Of a stretch of 64,000 bases of DNA, positions 61,904 to 64,000 are shown one piece after another. The notes under the pieces were generated by a model. The model was not told the origin of the DNA. It was given only the letters and a program-made list of their open reading frames with translations, and ran no database searches. Source of the DNA: Maribacter dokdonensis DSW-8 (lineage in GTDB: Bacteria > Bacteroidota > Bacteroidia > Flavobacteriales > Flavobacteriaceae); the NCBI RefSeq assembly GCF_001447995.1, contig NZ_LDPE01000002.1:744001-808000 (forward strand), written 5' to 3'. The translations under genes and the position numbers were made by a program. Within the stretch, counting starts at the first letter, position 1. Each line of letters begins with the position of its first letter.

Positions 61904-62371
61904 TTAATGATGTAGTTCAAAATGTGCCTCTATCTCTACAGGAATACCGCCAGGTAAAATCATACCAACCGCACTACGAACACCCACACCGTTATCTGGT
62001 CCAAAAATCTCTGCCATAAGTTCGCTGAAACCATTAATGACCAAAGGTTGTTGCCCAAAATCTGGGGTAGAGTTGACCATGCCCAAGGTTTTTACGATTC
62101 TTTTTATTTTGTCAATGTCGCCAAAATGGGTCTGTATGGTAGATAGCATGGTTAAAGCTACTTGCTTTGCCGCTACTTTTGCTTCTTCCATTGTCATGTC
62201 ATGACCTGCTCTACCCACAATCAAAGAACCATCATTTTGCATTGGTCCTTGCCCTGAAATGTAAAGAAAATGATCCACCACCAAAACGGGTTTGTATAAT
62301 CCTGCCGGAGGTGGGGCAGGGGGTAATATGAGTCCTAATTCCTTAATCCTTTCTGAAGGTTTCTTTTGCAT
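61904..62371 (-). CDS. RidA-family enamine/imine deaminase
   Basis: A 155-residue protein of the YjgF/YER057c/UK114 family. RidA proteins hydrolyse reactive 2-aminoacrylate-type enamines to keto acids. The family core is seen as FLYISGQGPMQNDGSL, ALTMLSTIQTHFGDID and NGVGVRSAVGMILPGGIPVEIEAHFEL, which includes the arginine that binds the carboxylate. The N-terminal 30 residues (MQKKPSERIKELGLILPPAPPP) are the extension seen in the RidA subgroup 7-like or YjgF-long forms; I do not assign a subgroup. It is the second gene of the operon, 10 bases after the GntP permease and 5 bases before the D-aldolase-like enzyme. Confidence 0.9.
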   Translation of the reverse strand: MQKKPSERIKELGLILPPAPPPAGLYKPVLVVDHFLYISGQGPMQNDGSLIVGRAGHDMTMEEAKVAAKQVALTMLSTIQTHFGDIDKIKRIVKTLGMVNSTPDFGQQPLVINGFSELMAEIFGPDNGVGVRSAVGMILPGGIPVEIEAHFELHH

Positions 62372-62381
62372 ATTTAATTGT

Positions 62382-63698
62382 TTAAATGAACATATTTATT
62401 ATTAGAACACCTACTAATCCCATAACACCTACGGTGGTTTCCATAACTGTCCAGCTTTTTAGGGTGTCGTTTACGGATAGGTTGAAGTATTCTTTGAATA
62501 ACCAAAAACCACTATCGTTTACATGGGACAACATTAAACTGCCCGATCCAATGGCTAGCACCATTAATTCTGGGCTAACACCGGTACCTTGCACCAATGG
62601 CAATACAATACCTGCAGCCGTTAAGCCAGCGACAGTGGCAGAACCCACACAAACGCGAATTACGGTAGCGATCAGCCAAGCTAAAATTAATGGAGAAATG
62701 GAAGATTGCTCTAATATTCCGCCAATATATTTACTTACGCCACTATCTATCAATACTTGCTTTAAGGCACCAGAACCTGCAATAATCAAAAGTACCATGG
62801 TAATACCCGTAATGGCACTGCCAATAGAGTCCATAACTTCTTTCATACTTTTACCGCGACCCAAACCTAAAGTATAGATTGCTACCAAAACTGCAATAAG
62901 CATGGCAATGGCGGGGTTGCCCATAAAAACCAAAATCTTGGTGAGAAAGAAATCTGCCGGTAGCAAAAGTTGGGCTAGTGCTGCAATGGCAATAAGAATT
63001 ACTGGTAAAAGTGCGCTGATAATACTATTTGCCATGCTTGGCATTTCTTCCTCTTTTAGGATGATGGGGTTTAGAAATTCCTTTAAGGGAGTTGCATTAA
63101 TGTTTTTTAAAGTTCTTGAAAAGATAGGGCCAGCAACAATAATTGCAGGTATGGCAACTATAATACCGTATAACAGTGTTTTGCCAATATCAGCATTGAA
63201 CATGGACGCCAGTGCAGTAGGAGCAGGGTGCGGAGGTAAATATCCATGGGTGACAGACAGCGATGCCAGCATGGGTAGACCTACATAAAGTAGTGGTAAG
63301 CCGGTGGCTGCTGCAATAGTGAATACCAATGGAACTAGGATTACGAAACCTACGGAATAAAACATGGGAATACCTACAATGAAGCCGGTTAAGACAACGG
63401 CCCATTGAATGTTCTTTTTACCAAATTTTTCTACTAAATGGGTGGTGATTCGTTGAGCGGCACCACTATCGGCAACTAATTTGCCCAACATGGCACCAAG
63501 TCCTAAGATAATAACTAGAAATCCTAAAATATTACCAATACCTTTTTGAATGGAATCTACGACACTGATAGGTTCCATGCCTTCGGCAATACCCACAAAA
63601 AGCGATACGATAATAAAAGTGATAAAAGCATTGAGTTTAAATTTTGCAATGAGAATGAATAGGAGTAAAATTCCTAGAATAACAATAAATAATGGCAT
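62382..63698 (-). CDS. GntP-family permease (gluconate / D-serine type)
   Basis: A 438-residue inner-membrane symporter with about twelve hydrophobic segments (LFIVILGILLLFILIAKFKLNAF; GAMLGKLVADSGAA; GYLPPHPAPTALASMF; SHVNDSGFWLFKEYF). These match the GntP family of proton-coupled transporters. The family includes gluconate and also the D-serine permease DsdX. With RidA, a D-aldolase/D-serine-dehydratase-like enzyme and a dipeptidase following on the same strand at gaps of 2-10 bases, D-hydroxyamino-acid uptake is the better fit, by inference from context. No gluconate kinase or other sugar-acid gene is near. A terminator-like hairpin at 63741-63782 separates it from the upstream aquaporin gene. 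Confidence 0.88.
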   Translation of the reverse strand: MPLFIVILGILLLFILIAKFKLNAFITFIIVSLFVGIAEGMEPISVVDSIQKGIGNILGFLVIILGLGAMLGKLVADSGAAQRITTHLVEKFGKKNIQWAVVLTGFIVGIPMFYSVGFVILVPLVFTIAAATGLPLLYVGLPMLASLSVTHGYLPPHPAPTALASMFNADIGKTLLYGIIVAIPAIIVAGPIFSRTLKNINATPLKEFLNPIILKEEEMPSMANSIISALLPVILIAIAALAQLLLPADFFLTKILVFMGNPAIAMLIAVLVAIYTLGLGRGKSMKEVMDSIGSAITGITMVLLIIAGSGALKQVLIDSGVSKYIGGILEQSSISPLILAWLIATVIRVCVGSATVAGLTAAGIVLPLVQGTGVSPELMVLAIGSGSLMLSHVNDSGFWLFKEYFNLSVNDTLKSWTVMETTVGVMGLVGVLIINMFI

Positions 63699-63740
63699 AT
63701 TAAAAATGAGTTAGTTAAGTTGATCATCTAAATATACCAT

Positions 63741-63782
63741 AAAAAAAAAGCCCATCATATATTATCTATTTATGATGAGCTT
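63741..63782 (-). terminator. Rho-independent terminator of the aquaporin gene
   Basis: Stem of about 12 positions with one mismatch (GCCCATCATA near 63750, TATGATGAGC near 63771), followed on the minus strand by nine T residues. It would end the aquaporin transcript before the GntP operon. Confidence 0.8.
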
Positions 63783-63795
63783 AAACATTGTAATT

Positions 63796-64000
63796 CTATA
63801 ATTTATCAGTCATCTCGGGTGAGATGGTCTTATAGATCAATCCTGCTAAAATGGCTCCGATCATTGGCGCCAACCAAAATAGCCAAAGTTGATCTAGCGC
63901 CCAGTCACCAACAAATAATGCCTGACTGGTACTTCTTGCAGGATTTACAGATGTATTGGTGACAGGAATACTAATTAGGTGAATTAAGGTTAGACAAAGG
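63796..64000 (-). CDS. Aquaporin, C-terminal part (truncated by window edge)
   Basis: The last 67 codons plus stop, open into the window edge in frame (first complete codon at 63997-63999). The peptide holds [17 protein letters not shown], the second NPA motif with the arginine of the selectivity filter, then [27 protein letters not shown], the last membrane helix, and ends in a short tail. This is a major-intrinsic-protein channel, most like water-selective AqpZ, since NPARS precedes the hydrophobic helix without a glycerol-type insertion. The C-terminus is the bacterial short form. Gene length and start lie outside the window. Confidence 0.88.
   Translation of the reverse strand, partial: LCLTLIHLISIPVTNTSVNPARSTSQALFVGDWALDQLWLFWLAPMIGAILAGLIYKTISPEMTDKL

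Overview
The window looks like chromosomal DNA of a member of the Bacteroidota, most probably a marine Flavobacteriaceae (genus not determined). The base composition is low-GC. Many promoters carry a TAnnTTTG -7 element and few genes have a Shine-Dalgarno sequence. There are type IX secretion sorting domains, SPII lipoproteins, a TonB receptor with a carboxypeptidase-regulatory-like N-terminus, and several proteins in forms I recall as usual for the phylum (a QVH dihydroorotase and an Mrp ATPase without CxxC). I see no tRNA, rRNA, CRISPR array, transposase or phage gene. No gap between genes reaches 300 bases; the largest (37113-37363, 14434-14663, 49693-49905, 47812-48015, 20845-21046) are described as regulatory or repeat entries.

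Layout. 1-5587: the end of a polyprenol-phosphate mannosyltransferase, pyrC, a DUF4296 lipoprotein, an SDR oxidoreductase, tyrS and two small lipoproteins. 5591-10057 (minus): a DUF3857/transglutaminase membrane protein, a LuxE-like acyl-protein synthetase and two tiny proteins that are little more than type IX sorting domains. 10205-16421: a TonB receptor and a beta-helix lipoprotein, divergent from a PhoB/PhoR-type pair, with tandem ATGTTA repeats between them. 16474-18131: trmB, a LysE exporter and an alkyltransferase-like protein lacking the catalytic cysteine.

18134-47811 is the centrepiece. An NtrB/NtrC-type pair is divergent from a TolC-HlyD-ABC ATPase module, followed by nine consecutive full-length MacB/FtsX-type permease paralogues (about 780-825 residues each) and a second ATPase. 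I find a 40-bp element repeated three times: before the TolC gene, before permease 4 and before permease 6. Each copy is followed 50-61 bp later by a sigma-54-like TGGCAYR-N4-TAGW motif. This suggests one enhancer-binding regulator driving three transcription units (TolC/HlyD/ATPase/P1-P3, P4-P5, P6-P9/ATPase2), so a large set of interchangeable permeases would be coordinately controlled.

48016-58960: a lipoprotein amidase, an Fe-S/electron-transfer block (Mrp, NifU C-domain, ferredoxin-NADP reductase, 2Fe-2S ferredoxin) interrupted by a four-helix-bundle gene bracketed by octamer repeats, an MsbA-like ABC exporter, a TPM-domain protein, a penicillin-acylase-family lipoprotein and a PH-domain protein. 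58964-64000 (minus): a secreted protein; a tight four-gene operon (GntP permease, RidA, D-threonine aldolase/D-serine dehydratase-like enzyme, M19 dipeptidase) that reads as D-hydroxyamino-acid use; and the 3' end of an aquaporin gene.
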